NCBI GenBank assembly: GCA_963691655.1 | Contig: OY829326.1 | Location: 143,238,998 to 143,302,997 of the forward strand | Origin: Toxonevra muliebris | Lineage: Eukaryota > Arthropoda > Insecta > Diptera > Pallopteridae | Length of the DNA stretch: 64,000 nt | Direction of reading: 5' to 3' | In this document: positions 11,844 through 24,248 of the stretch, in pieces | Numbering within the stretch: the stretch's first letter is position 1 | Layout: the number at the start of each line of letters is the position of its first letter | Translations under genes and position numbers: made by a program | The notes under the pieces: model-generated | Told to the model about the DNA's origin: nothing | The model's input: only the letters and a program-made list of their open reading frames with translations | Database searches by the model: none

Positions 11844-13471
11844 GCAAATTATGGCAATAGCAAACTTATAATGCTTGCCTGAAATTATCGTACATTGCCA
11901 AAAGCTGGAGAGAGGCTCATATAGCCTTCAGGAAAGGAAAGCGTCCCACACCGAGCCAAAGCACTTCAGACAGATTAGTCTGTCCTCCTTTCTCTTTAAA
12001 ACCTTTGAAAGGCTTCTTGACTTTCATATCTGGAGCTCTATCGATCCCACTCTTATATCCAAATCACAGCATGCCTACACTAAAGCAGTGGAGAAATCAC
12101 TTTCCAACAAAGATTACACGTTTGCAGTGTTTCTCAATAACGAGGGGGCTTTCAACAATGTCTGCCCCGACACTGTCGTTAATGATTTAATAAATCTTAA
12201 TATTGATGTTAATTTGGTAAGATTTATAGGGCAACTACTTAAAACTCACATCATCAATTCCTCTATTGGAAATGATTATGTTAAAAAGATTGTCAATAGA
12301 GGTACACCACAAGGAGGCGTACCATCACCTCTTATTTGGAGTCTGACTATGAACACACTGCTAAACAGATTAGATCAAACCGGATGCAAAATAATAGCTT
12401 ATGCGATAACATTTTTATTGCAGAGTCCAGCAAACACGTTTCAACTCTATCAGAACGGCTAAATTGCTCACGGTCTTAATGACAATCCTGCCCAAAACTA
12501 AATTTATGCTTTTCACTAGGAAGTATAAAATACCAACATTGGCTCTACCCAAAATTAATAGCACTTCACTTTGCCTTAGCAAGCGCGTCAAATATTTTGG
12601 ACTTCTTCTTGATCCTAAACTGTAATGGAAAGCTAAAATAGCAAAGAGAGTACGGAGAGTGTCTTGCGCTCTATACGGCTGAAAGAGGACATTAGAAACA
12701 AGATGGGGTCTTCAACCTCGAGTCACTTCCTGACTCTACACAGCAGTGGTCGATCCTAATATTCTTTATGGATCCGTCGTCGGGTGGCCAACTACTGTAA
12801 AGGCGGTTAACTTAAACCACTGCACACGGAAGTAATGACTATTTATAAAGCGTCCTAATGGATTCGATACGAATATCTGCATCTACATGGACTGCCAACT
12901 AGCAATCAAGTCTCTTGCCGGTGTTTTCTTTTTTCAAACTTGTTCTTGACTGCCGATCTTCACCCAACTTTTTGTCGAGTCACTTGCAGGTCTACCTACC
13001 TATATTGGGTACCTGGAGAAATGGATATTTCAGGTAACTACAATGTCGACGAGTTAGCTAAACATGGCTAGCAGCTTATCGATATATCACCTTCCTGAAC
13101 CATTGGTGTCCCTTTTACGTCTGTTAAATTAGCCATTAATCAAAACTACCTCGAGGAAGCAAAAAGATAGCAGAGCATACTTATGGTATTACCAGGCTAA
13201 CATGGACCACTATGGATAACAGACGCATCAGGCAGCTACTCAACCTTAGCAGAAAACCCATCAGCATTATGAATGCCCATCTTTGGCCAGGAGGATACTA
13301 AAACTACTGGGTTCACCTTTCTTCACAACTCTGTCTGAGCTACCCATAAATATTAAGGATATAGCCAGATTCATTATGGAATTCTCATGGTTCTCCACTT
13401 CGTAAAGGGGGGAGTCGCACCGTACTGTGGGTTTTCAATTAGAAGGCTGCCACTCCTAACCTAACCTAACC
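11844..13471 (+). mobile_element. 5'-truncated RNase H-type LINE with (CCTAA)n tail
   Basis: The insert is bounded by a 12-base direct repeat TAGTGTAAAATG at 11832-11843 and 14608-14619, the target-site duplication. It carries a broken reverse transcriptase: KHFRQISLSSFLFKTFERLL, an AFNNV segment, GTPQGGVPSP and AYAITFLLQ, where the catalytic YADD has become YAIT. A degraded RNase H follows (WVPGEMDISGN with VDELAKHG near 13006-13070), then NRRIRQLLNLSRKPIS and a terminal LLGSPFFTTLSEL block. There are several frameshifts and stops. The element ends in CCTAACCTAACCTAACC, its 3' tail. It resembles I/LOA-type elements; the exact clade is inferred. Confidence 0.82.
11875..12462 (+). pseudogene. 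LINE reverse transcriptase remnant
   Basis: A 195-codon frame covers RT blocks from the RQISLSS motif through GTPQGGVPSPLIW to the former YADD box. A frameshift near 11930-11950 separates an upstream IAKSWREAHIAF-type segment in another frame. The first aspartate of the active site is changed (FLNNEGAFNNV where LDIEGAF is usual) and the YADD pair is lost, so it cannot be active. Confidence 0.85.
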
Positions 13472-14587
13472 TTTTTTTTTTTTTTTTTTTTTTTTTTTGT
13501 ACGTTGGTAGGTGGAAATCTTCATAGATACCGTAGAACTCCAGTTCTACGGTTATGTCGGATTCCTACCGACTAAAACCACCTACTTCCTCTCCTACCAC
13601 TCTCCCCGCGGGACTACCAGTTGGTATTACTTCGCAGGGCTGGTTCAGCTTTATGCTGTTACTCGTTTGTTGATTCTGTTGTTTGGATCTATTTGTGTTG
13701 TGTCAATAATTGTTTATTGTTCATCACCCATCCTCGTCGTCTTCTGTATTTGCGATATTTCGTTGCGCACGCTCGGCTTTACGTTCAGATTCAGCATTCC
13801 TTAATAATGTCAGAATGCTCTTCGCCATCTTGCATACAGCATTCCACTTCTCTATCGTTTGGCACATCTGTGCTGTCAAGTTGGCTACCGTGGGGGGTTC
13901 CCCAAAAGCTCTCTCTAGTTCCTCCCTGATGCTGTTGAAGCGTGGGCAGTGGAAAATGATGTGTGTTGAGTCCTCGGGTTCGCTCGGGCAGTTCGGGCAG
14001 AACGGGTCTTCTTCAAGTTTAAATCTGTGCAGATATTGTTTAAAGCACCCATGCCCACTGAGCATTTGGGTGACGAAATAATCGACTTCTCCATGTTTGC
14101 GCTCCATCCACATTGTTATATTAGGGATTAGGTTAAAGGTGCAGCGACCCTTTTTGGACTGCTCCCAGTTTCGCTGCCATTCCATAATGGTACGCTTCCT
14201 CTCTTCTGTTTTCCTGACGTTCGTTGGCCTTTCTCCAGTTATACTATAAAGGCGCTTCATTTCTATTGCTAGTAGGTCAATGGGCAATTTTCTTGCTATG
14301 ACGCAAATGGCGTCGTCCGACACCGTACGATAGGCGCTGGCAATCCTCAGTGCACTGAGCCCATAAATCGAGCGAATGCCCTTCAGATGTGTCTTCTTTG
14401 CGTTCGCCCAGATGGGTGCTGCATACAGTATAACGGAGCTGGTCACCATTGAAAGCAGCTAACGCCTGCCCTCCCGTGGGCCTCCGATATTCCACATAAT
14501 GCGCGTTAGCGCGCCGTTTATTCTAGCCGCTTTACCACTGATGGCTGCTAAGTGCTCCTTAAACGTTATCCTTGTGTCGATGACATT
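13472..14587 (-). mobile_element. R1-clade LINE, 5'-truncated, nested in LINE tail
   Basis: The element reads on the - strand. Its poly(A) tail is the T run at 13472-13498. The coding part is the C-terminal region of an R1-type ORF2: RITFKEHLAA, GGPREGRR, a TAG stop at 14459-14461, then LYAAPIWA, and a CCHC-type knuckle (CPNCPSEPEDSTHIIFHC). It is cut at about 14587. It lies inside (CCTAA)n on both sides (13455-13471 and 14588-14607), so it inserted into the tail of the + strand LINE. R1-clade TRAS and SART elements target TTAGG repeats (established knowledge); whether this one is targeted or landed by chance is unknown. Confidence 0.85.
13724..14449 (-). pseudogene. R1-type ORF2 C-terminal fragment
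   Basis: A 241-codon open frame with the LYAAPIWA motif at its start and a Cys-His knuckle (C..C, H..., C at about residues 172-190) near its end, the standard close of R1-clade ORF2. The reverse transcriptase and endonuclease are missing. Upstream, the same frame continues past one TAG stop to about 14587. The charged tail (RNAESERKAERAQRNI, EDDED) is typical of these ORFs. The predicted protein has no independent function. Confidence 0.85.
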
Positions 14588-14607
14588 TAACCTAACCTAA
14601 CCTAACC
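14588..14607. repeat. (CCTAA)n, distal part of LINE tail
   Basis: TAACC repeated four times, directly followed by the second copy of the TAGTGTAAAATG duplication. It continues the tail at 13455-13471 that the R1-type element splits. It resembles the TTAGG insect telomere repeat on the other strand, but its position at a LINE 3' end explains it better. Confidence 0.75.
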
Positions 14608-14619
14608 TAGTGTAAAATG

Positions 14620-16520
14620 TAAAGAAAATATTTAAAATTTTCACCGAAAAAAAAAAATATATTGGATATATTAATTTCAAGTGTTGAAGCCCCTTGCTTA
14701 TTCACTTACATTGAAGACATTTTTCTTCTTACTGGTTAAATGCCTAGTGATAGGAGTAAAGTATTATTAGAAGATTTTGCCTATAAAGTCATCTCTAGAA
14801 AAGTTCAAGAACAAATATCTTTTGCTATCTATTCGTCTTGAAAATTGCCGTATGAACGTTTTATAACCTCAAACTTTCATTTTTAGAAGTTAAAATTTTG
14901 AGTGATATATTTATTTTATTCTTCATACATTTCGCATAATCTTCCTTTTTTCTTTATTACGTTTTTCTACATAAGGAAACATTTATATAATTTCTCATTT
15001 TCAATTGTAATTAGCGAAAGGAAATCTTTTATTTGTTTCATTTTTGCTGTTGTTGTTGCTTTCCCTTAATATTCCGAATATAATAATGGGTGGCATCAGT
15101 TGCTGTTTTATTCATGAAATATTATCACTAATTAGTTAAAAATTATGAAAATCATTTGGCAGATTAAAATTCAGTACCTACACATTTCTACATGTGTAAA
15201 AATAAGAGTAAAACTCATAATTAGTAAAATCTCTTTGCTCATTTTCTGGCAAATGATTTTTTAAATGAAATGAAATTTCTAACAGTAGAAAAACATAAAA
15301 GAAAAATAGCTAATAATTATAAGATGTCATCAACATATTTGCGGCAATAAATTTTGGGGAAAATTTAAAGTCAGTATTAATTTTCTAGAAATTAAATTTT
15401 TTGAATTTTAAGATAATGATTTAAAATTTGTATACATTATAGAAATGGGAACTACTTTATAATGAGGAAGATTTTTTTTTAAAGTTTGGATCAGTTTGTT
15501 ATAAATATAAGAAGAAATATCCGTTTACTGAAAATTGGCTTTTATCTTCAGAACTTTGCAAAATTTTTTACGAAAATGGTTGCTGCTCAATTTAAATACT
15601 AAGTAGATCTATTTAAAATTAGTTTTACTGAACCAAATTACATAAAATTTGTTCAACTAACTTGAATAACCAGAACAAATGGTTTCAAAAAAAGTATAGA
15701 TTCTTTAAGTATGGCGCTTTAACAAGAAAATTTCAAGCTTGATAACATTTTTTATCAGTTTTTCAAATTAAAAATATTAAACGCTTGTTACAACTATTTC
15801 AGCGCCATTGGTCACCGATGACCCAAAATTGTTTTTTTTTAGTTTTTTTTGTTAACTATTACACCGGTTTTAATAATTTATTGATTGAAAGGAAATTAAT
15901 TACGGTTTAGCTATGAAATCGTAACCAAATTGAAGGCACCAGAGTGACCTAAACTAAAAAAATACTTTTTTTTATTTTTATTTATTTTTAATCACGTAAA
16001 ATTTTAACACGTTATGAAAAGAACTATTTACTCAAACATGATCTTATTTTTTTCTAATTTTTATATACTTTCTTTGGAAATTAAGTTTTGTTATGGGTCA
16101 CCGATGTTTCCAAAGTTTTCAATCTATACTTTTTAGTATGAAATGTGGGACAGCGAAATCAAATCAGTGCTCGGTTTTGCTCTATCGTTTCTAGTTCACG
16201 AATCTCCTGAAAACTTCCCAAGATGTTTAAATCAAAAATACTAAAAAAAAGATACAGATAGGATTCTCATTAGCACTACATCGGGAACTTGAACACTCCG
16301 TAGTGGTCAGGCCTGTGTCCTCTTTCAAGAAATCGTCTATCCGTTGTCGCGGAAAAAATGCATTATACATAAAAAATACATTTGCAAATTAACCGTTTGA
16401 AGTTCTTTCCAGTTGAAGCCAAGTTAGCATAAAAAACTGTAGATGTTGAATCGCTTCTCAATGACAAAATTTTAGCTGAGAGGTTCTACAAGTACAAAAT
16501 GAGCATTGAGCGCAGTTTTA
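14620..16520. other. Gene-free AT-rich stretch
   Basis: No coding region is supported. A motif GGTCACCGATG occurs at about 15803 (as TTGGTCACCGATGACCC) and 16095 (GGGTCACCGATG), possibly ends of an old element, but no repeat boundary or duplication could be defined. Confidence 0.55.
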
Positions 16521-16740
16521 TTACCAAAACCTCACTTTGCCCATGATTGGTTTTTGTCTACGGACAGCCCGTGAGAATATTGAATTGTAGAGCTTTCCAA
16601 TCTCCATTCTGGAAATCTTGGTTAAATTTTCTATAAAGAGCTTATGGGATGTGGTCAATCTGGATTTGACAAGAGAGGGACAATGACAAAGGTAGTAGGA
16701 GACGGTTACTGTATGAGCTATGGAATCTGACTGCATATTT
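16521..16740 (-). pseudogene. LINE C-terminal fragment
   Basis: A 71-codon frame contains SYYLCHCPSLVKSR followed by LFIENLTKISRMEIGKLYN. This is the pattern (H/Y-x-L-C-x-C-P, then a helical LxxLxxISxxxIxKL tail) that closes the RNase H-adjacent domain of Jockey/LOA-type ORF2. Nothing else of the element is recognisable. Short, so the call is moderate. Confidence 0.5.
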
Positions 16741-19700
16741 TCCGTATTACCTACACGGGAAAAATATTCTGTAATAATTCATTGGATTTCTGATAATAAT
16801 TGCAGTTTTCCCTGTCTTGCCCGGATAGTAAATGAAAAACTGTAATAATTGATTATAATTATTGGATTAATATTAATTAATATTATTGAAGTTTCAAATC
16901 AAGTTTTACAGTGTGATTTTGTAAATTATCAAATTGGAAATTGAATTTTTACTAAGCATAATAATACTTTTGATATCAAAAGAAATAATTGAAAAGTTAT
17001 AGAATATTTTGTTCTCTTCCCTATATTTAGCTTCAAATCGCATTGATCAAAAGCAAACAACTCGACTAGCTATCTTCATGATTCTAGGGTAATTCAAAAA
17101 AAGATGGTGTTTCAGTTTCAATGGTTTTTGGAAAACTGTTCGATACAATTATGAAATGGACATCTAATGCCAAAGACTTTTGCTTATAAAATAATAAAAC
17201 TTTCATTTAATATAGAGTAAACATCCCAAATTTTACTAGCTTCCGGTAGAAGGTCCCGGATAAATAATCCAAAATGTCTCATTACAGAAAAAAGCAAATC
17301 CAGGTGCCAACCAATCAGTTTCAAAGTTAGTTTATTGAATGACAATAGATAGAAAAATATTTGATATATAAAACAAAGTAAATCTGTGATTTAAAAAATG
17401 AAAGCAATGAAACAAAAATATTTTCATAAATTTTTACAGTTTGCGCCGTAATTTTTAACTGCCGATCATAGAATAATTCAGTATTTTTTATCAACTCAAT
17501 TTTTTCCATGTCACTTTGAATATTTTCCTTTCTGAAACTGTAATAATTAAGTTTTGGGCTGTAATGTTTGAAGTTTACCCATAAATTTATATTGAGTATC
17601 TCATGAAATTTCTAAATTACAGGGCGAAATGGCAATTTTTCCTGATTATTCTGCTTTTTTTAAATATCACACGTTATTTTTCACAAATCTTTTTTTTCGT
17701 GTAGTGTACCATCATGATTATCTTTCTGATGTGAGATGAAAATCTATACTAAGTGCTTATTCTTTCCTATTAACATTACTTCCAAAATTTATTTAACTTC
17801 ATTTTAGTATTTGAAAAATTTAAGAAATTTTTAGTTTTTTTTATACATACTTATTTTATATTTTATCACAACTTTATTTTTATGATTTTCAAAAACTGTA
17901 TCTATAGATATAGGAATATATTTGTATTCTCATTTCCACCAAAAAGTAAAAGAAGAATACAAAACTAAAAATATTGCACTTTAAGTGGCTATAAATCAAA
18001 CAATATGAAAATCCTTTTTACTAGTAAGTGTTGACTATTTTCAAGTATATATATATATGTATATGTATGTGTTTTTGCATGCAAACCTAACTACATCTAG
18101 AATCTATGTATGCATGTATGATTTTTAAAATATTCAACTTGATATTTTTGTAATATTTTATTCTCTAAGCCAGTGACAATGTTGTTGTTGTTTGTTTAGC
18201 ACTTTATAAGCGCTTTCAAAATTCTATTTTTTTTATATATATATAATTTATTTAGTTTATTTTCTTATTTACCGCAATTCTCAATGCAAAAACGTTTTCT
18301 TTTTCCTTCTCTATTTCTTTTCAGTTCTTGTGCTTTGTATATTTTGCTGCATATGTCGTTTGCATTTTTTATTCTGAGTTATGACATTTACATTTGCATC
18401 AGATAAATAAGAAAGAGTTATCTCCATATGATTTTGTCGTTTTCCTGTCGATATTTATGAAAAATGTTGTTACCATTTTGTAATTTATGCGTTTTGCGTA
18501 CACAAAGTGCATAAAGTTAAAAGTTTTTTTTCGTTTTATTTTATGCTAATTATATTAAATTTGAGTACCATTTTCAATGTATTTTAAAAATGCTTTCAAA
18601 TTTAGGAATATATCCATAAAAACTGAAATTCCATTTACTTTCTCCATCAATTAATCCAAAGTTCTATTAGTTTCATAGAAAAATTAAGGGAGCTTTATAA
18701 TTTGAATTATATGAAATAATATTACTCATACGCCATGGTGGAAAAAAAATTATTCTTACTGCTGTGAGCAGATTCTGGTCAACGTTCCAATACAGAAAAG
18801 AAGTTTATTACTAAAAAAAAAAATAAAAAATTGTGACTACCCAGTCTTGAAAATGTACTGTGGCCACCAAACTTTTTCCCATGAAGCGTCGTACAATAAT
18901 GTACAATTGAACAAGAGCTGGGAATGACGATCAGAGTCTATTTGTTTAATTCGTCAGAATAACGATTTTATATAACTACGGGATATTCGAATATAAAAGA
19001 AAATTGTGGATTATACCGTCATTTTAAATAATCACTTCTTAAACTGTGTATGCAAAAAAAAAAAATTTTCTTTTTATGCAAATATTAAGCAAAAAAAAAA
19101 AAACAAAAATACTAATTTCGAATTTGATTGTTATTCCTCAGTACAACTGACAATGCTGAATGTGGGCACCACACACTGATTAGCCCCATACACAAAATTC
19201 ATTGTGTCAAAACAAAACCAAAGTTGAAAAAATTTGTTGCTAGTTTTTTCGTCCGTTGAGAAATAAGTTTTTGATGACATCCTGCCGAGAGTTCCATTTT
19301 TATATTCGCAATTTATCAAGGAAACTTCTGGTTTTATATTTTAATCAAGATCTGAAAATCTAAACTTTCTGTACTGTTTCTAAAGTTAAGTATTTTTGAA
19401 AATACGAAGTCTGCAAATTGACGAATTTTGGGAGAGAAAATCTAAAAAATTTATGGAAACATATTCCTGGATATCTTTTAAATTTTAGAAGTCACTTTCT
19501 TTACCGAATTATGCAAACACATCCTCCGCTATCTTCCTCTCTGAGGAAATAATTCAATTTGAAAATAGATCTGAATTCGATTTTTGCGATAAAAATTTGA
19601 AGTAAACTTTTTTTGTTAACCCTAAAAGTATGCAATCATGCTGAAAAATGAAAAAAGTGTAAAAAATTACAATTATTAATTTTACTTTTATTCCATCATT

Positions 19701-19999
19701 AAAGATTTCCAATAAAAATTATTTAAATTTCTGAAAAGTTTAACATCAATATGACTAAATAAAATACATTTCTTAAAGTTCAAACCGCCCATTCTTGCTG
19801 TATAACTTGCCAAATATGACCAAAAATTGTAACTTTAAGCTTAGTTTGAGGCGACACCAAAATAGGTTAATTAGAACTGCTTCAGATTTAAGTTTAGCGA
19901 CTCAAAAAATTGATTACCATACGAAATTTCATCAAAATCATAGAGTTCCTTCTAAGTTTGTCCCCTCGTTGTATGTAAACCAATCATTTTGCGCCGATA
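16741..19999. other. Gene-free AT-rich stretch
   Basis: No gene, RNA gene or mobile element is recognisable. There are TA microsatellites at about 18040-18065 and poly-A tracts near 19050-19105. A solo TTAACCCTAAAAGTATGC piggyBac-like end lies near 19617 without a partner. Confidence 0.55.
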
Positions 20000-20255
20000 C
20001 GTTGTGCTTAGTGCAGTGGACTGCTACACAGGCTGCCCGAGTTCAAAGCTCGGCACGTTAAAAACAAAAATTCATTTCTACATGGAACCTCCTCTGGTCG
20101 GGTCATAGCTATCCTCCAAGAGTAAAAATTGCCTAAGAAAAGATTTTTACTTCGCCGTCCGGATTAGTAATAAAACTGTGGGTTTCTTCTATTTATGTAT
20201 AAATATAACTCACAAATCCGCTTCGTCAAATGTTGGGTGTGGTTCGTTCTACTTT
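20000..20255 (+). mobile_element. tRNA-derived SINE, copy A (diverged)
   Basis: The head GTGCTTAGTGCAGTGGAC and GAGTTCAAAGCTCGGCACG correspond to decayed A and B boxes of a tRNA promoter. The body shares CCTCCAAGAGTAAAAA, TTGCC, GCCGTCCGGA and TATAAATATAACTCACA with the SINEs at 23964-24248 and 27998-28320. Transcription would be by RNA polymerase III (family knowledge). Part of the D-arm region is lost. Confidence 0.7.
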
Positions 20256-20689
20256 ACGCTATGGAAACTTGGACAATAAAAAACAACGCCATTGTTTAAA
20301 CGTATTCCAAAAGATAACACAATTTAGTTTTCACTTTATAAAGGTTTTATAAAAAATTCAAAATGTTATAATTGCACTTGGTGTGCGTTTGAGGCGATTC
20401 AGATTCGCTTAGGTACAAGTATATAAGTAGTAATAAGAAGTGAGCGAATAATGAGTAAGTAAGTTTATAGCCGTTGCCATGATAAAATAACAAACTTAGA
20501 ATTATAAATATGAAAGCTTATAGTTAACAGAGCATAATACATATTTTAGTACAAGTATTAGATTCAAATTTATATATGTAATAGAACAATTCAAAATGAT
20601 GCAGAAAAGAAAAACATTAGCAAATGCATTAGTTGGAACTCTCTCCAACAGTCATAAATTGACTAGAAGCCTTTGAAATGTGGATATAT

Positions 20690-20810
20690 TGGAGAATCTT
20701 AAAAATATCATGGAATGAGGAACAATGAGGAATAGTGGCGGATTCCGAAACGGCCATCTGATTTGCCCGTCTCTGTATACATTGTTGTTGTGATGACTAC
20801 ATATATACGT
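20690..20810 (+). repeat. Dispersed repeat D, copy 2
   Basis: Contains ATGAGGAATAGTGGCGGATT, CCGAAACGGCC, TTTGCCCGTCTCT and TTGTTGTTGTGATGACTAC. The same blocks, inverted, occur at 39357-39475, and similar ones at 50630-50712 and (diverged, inverted) 1963-2060. No open frame and no defined ends, so the class is unknown. Confidence 0.7.
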
Positions 20811-22297
20811 TCCTTAAGCCTGTTATACATTACCTAAATTAAAAACAAACATTGAACAGTAGTCAAGACTTTAAAAATTACCACTTGGATTTAATTTTCA
20901 TAGTCTACTAAAAATATAATAAATTGATGAAAATAATTGGCTGATAAAAATGGTGTTGACTTACCTTGATTTTCTTTACGCTAGTTTATTTCCAGATTGA
21001 AATATAAAAGATTTTGACTGAATAATACATTAAAAATTCAAGGAAAATTATTTTTGGTTTGCTGCATCTTGGTCACAATGATATATACCTCAAATGTCAT
21101 GTAACATTGCCAATGTAAAATGGCAAAAATATATTTTTTACCACGTAGTCGACAGTGCTAAAATATTGAGTTCGTTGTATTTTTTTTTTAAATATTTGTG
21201 GTTTACTTTTTGCATCAATTAAGATAACATAAATTTATACGGAGTCAATAAACTTAATTTATTTTTTGAAGTCCACAGTTAGTAATCTGGATAGATGTGA
21301 ATTAAATTATTTGGATTTGGAAAATAATAAGTCCAGGTACCAAAGAAAATGATGATGAAGGTGATTGCTATTTTCTTATTATATAAAGCACTATTAAATA
21401 AATAAATAAATAAAAACTAAAATAAAATTATTACCGAATAAATGTAAATATTTTTACATAAGAGTATATATATTCATATCTACTTTTATGTAAGCATATC
21501 TCATTGAATTGTAGCATATTCCCACCAAATATTTAATCAATTGAATGTACGATAATGTATGTCCGTATGTATTTATATAAGAGAATGTACGAAGCTATAA
21601 AGGGCACGCTAAATAAGTATCATAATATTAAAGCTTATAAATGTTTACGAATAATAAAATAACTTAAGCTATTTTGCTCGTAAACAGATGCCGACATGCC
21701 AGAGCCTGAGTGAAGATAATTTATTTATTAACACTATGTGATATAATAAATTTTATTTGCACTACTATGTATTCATACACAGTATAGTTACATTAAGGCA
21801 CATTTTCAAAATTAATTAACGACGAAAATAAATGGTTGCTGGAAGAAAAAGAATAAAATGAAATGAAATCGACAAATTAAACATACATAAAAAATACCAA
21901 TTTTGCAGGAAAATTTAAGAAAAATGCTCTTACAATTTCGAAATTTAAGGAAAATGCTCTTACAATTTCGAAATTGCTGTCATAATTATTTTTACAACTT
22001 TTAGAATTTGCTTTGCTGTGATTTTCGTTTTTACTTGTACTATACTCGGCAGGCATTTCTCCATTAACAGCGATATTAGTAGCAAAATAATAAATCTTAT
22101 GAGAATAATTTGCGGAAACGGAAATGTAATTTTCGTCGGGGGTATATCTCGTTATTCACAATAACTTCCGGCAAGCAAAATGTATTCATATTTATTTTTG
22201 TTCAATAAGAATAATGAATTTATAAATGAATATTTACGCAATGTTTAGGAATTCTAAATTTATTAAAAATATTGTTAAAAATATTATATAAATTCAA
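20811..22297. other. Gene-free AT-rich stretch
   Basis: No gene is supported. It has an (AAAT)n run at about 21395-21415 and a two-copy tandem repeat around 21908-21970 (TTTAAGAAAAATGCTCTTAC and TTTAAGGAAAATGCTCTTAC). Confidence 0.55.
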
Positions 22298-22904
22298 AAA
22301 ACTAAATTGTGTATTAACAAACACAAGGCTGAAGTGAAACTTCTTGTGAACTAAACGAAACACAAGCAAATGAAATTTTTCAATCGCTAAATTTTTTACT
22401 TCATTGGCTCGTGTTTTTTAATTTCATTTGCTTGTTTCGTTTAGTTCACAAGAAATTTCACTTCTGCCTTGTGTTCGTTAATACACAACTAATTTTTTTT
22501 TCGGGATTAATTCTAGAACAAAAATTGCAACTCTGTACCGGTAATGTCGATGACAATTGTAGACGAACTCGTTTTGTATGCGACATCTTCATGTAATTCC
22601 TTGGACATTTGCGCCATCTGTGTGTGAAATGTATAATTGTCATAAACTTTAAGATGGCGACGCTACACATTTCTGTTCTTTCTGCCATAGGCGTGTGTGT
22701 GTGTGTGTAATTAACATGTTATATTGAATTAAAACTATTTATGAATCGTTTATTATATAGTTTGCTCGTAAATTCAGTTACGGTATATTGATATTTAGCC
22801 CCTCATGCACATTGCTCGACAAAATTATGACGCATTGCAAACTTACAAGCGACGTCACATCCGGTTGGTTTTACTCTAGGACAAGAGAAAAGAAGTTTCA
22901 CTTC
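22298..22904. mobile_element. Foldback-type element, copy 1
   Basis: Begins with a near-perfect palindrome of about 200 bases (arms about 22298-22378 and 22420-22498; AACACAAGG, GAAGTGAAACTTCTTGTG, AACTAAACGAAACACAAG and AAATGAAATT in the left arm are mirrored in the right). The body holds a GT run (22693-22708). The right terminus AGAAAAGAAGTTTCACTTC is an inverted copy of the GAAGTGAAACTTCTT in the left arm. A second copy at 50782-51366 matches over its whole length with small differences. There is no coding capacity and the superfamily is unknown. Confidence 0.8.
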
Positions 22905-23963
22905 AAAATAAAAATTGGGATTATTTATCTTTAGACACTGTAGTCTGATATCACGAAAGTACAGAAAAATAATCCCTTAGACTAATTAGCCTCCAATCAA
23001 CCAACAGTACCTGCCTTTCTTCCTATTTTTGCCCACGCACATAACTATATAATAAGTATCTATTAAAGATTCCTTAAAATTTTTCCCAAAATAATTAAAT
23101 ATGCACAAATATAAAGAACCGCAATTAAAAAGCGCATTCAACAATATTCGTTTGTTTCTTTATGTCAAAAGATATGTAGTTATATGAAAAATATATTTTG
23201 GCAAAACAACATGAATATCAACAGTACACGAAAACTCACTAATTGCATTGACTATTAAAAAGGAGAATAAAATCATAGATAAAATATCTGGTAGCGTAAA
23301 TTTTCTGAATCTTTTGTATTTGTTTACGACATTCATGCATACAGAAAGATGCAAAGTAAAGGAAATTGTAATATTTACCACAAAGAAATTTCAAAGAAAT
23401 AAGAACTTATGCTCTTTCAAAGCTGTCGTTGTTGCTGTTTATCTTTTCTTTATCGCTGTCCCTGTTTTTGTTGTTGTTGTTGTTGTGTTCTTTATAATGC
23501 AAACGAGATGTTCGTGGAATACCAAATTAAATGTCATTTGTGGCAATGTCGACAACAGCAACAGGAAACTCGCAAAATTTTATATGTATGCATGTATTCA
23601 TTATGTTAAAATAAAGTTGCATCCAAAAATAAAAATAAAGTAATGAGTAAAATTGCATTAAAGAACTAAAATTTTATTAAAAGGAATTCAAAAAATGCAT
23701 CTATATATCCAAGGCCATAGACAGGATTTTTTTTCGTCGGAGGGGCTTTCATTCGAAATAATTAATAATTACAGTATACTCTTAATATATTGTACTTTCG
23801 AAATACATAATAAAAAAAAAAATTGATTTTTTTAAACTCGAACACCTGACTACATCCTTAAGTAGTTTTTAGCAAAAGAAATCTTTTCTGCAGAATTCGA
23901 TATAGTTTTACCCGACCCATTTCCCAACCCTGTTGCACATTGATTTTGGTTTTTTAATTGTGT
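22905..23963. other. Gene-free stretch with short repeat fragment
   Basis: The frames at 23248-23643 and 23409-23609 are driven by GTTGTTGTT low complexity and show no domain. At 23709-23752 a fragment of a dispersed repeat (reverse complement of 3113-3165) is present. Confidence 0.55.
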
Positions 23964-24248
23964 GTTGGTCGCTGTAGCCTAGTGGTTAGTGTGTTGGACT
24001 GCTACGCAGAGGTGCCCGGGTTAATATCTCAGCACGCTCAAAAAAATCAGAAATAGAAAATAAAAATTTTTCTACATGGCACCACCTCTTGGTTGGCAAT
24101 GGCAAACCTCCAAGAGTAAAAAAAAATGCCTATGAAACTGTAGGTCCCTTCCATTCGTGTATAAATATAACTCACACAACATGAATGGATGCGAAAAGCT
24201 CGGCCTTGGCCCTCCATGGGCTGTTGTGCCATAATAGTAGTAGTAGTT
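23964..24248 (+). mobile_element. tRNA-derived SINE, copy B
   Basis: The head GTAGCCTAGTGGTTAGTG is a good polymerase III A box and GGGTTAATATCTC a weakened B box. The body matches copies A and C (TTGGTTGGCAATGGCAAA, CCTCCAAGAGTAAAAA, AACTGTAGGTCC). It ends in a short (TAG)n tail (24233-24246), as SINEs copied by LINE machinery commonly do. Confidence 0.82.

Noticed and set aside
13511..14081. Open frames on the + strand
   Set aside because: They are antisense shadows of the R1-type ORF2 fragment on the - strand.
14588..14610. TTAGG-type telomere repeat
   Set aside because: Flies generally lack TTAGG telomeres, the stretch is only four units, and it is the tail of a LINE with a matching target duplication.
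23248..23643. 131-codon protein with Val/Phe run
   Set aside because: The central part is a translated GTTGTT microsatellite.
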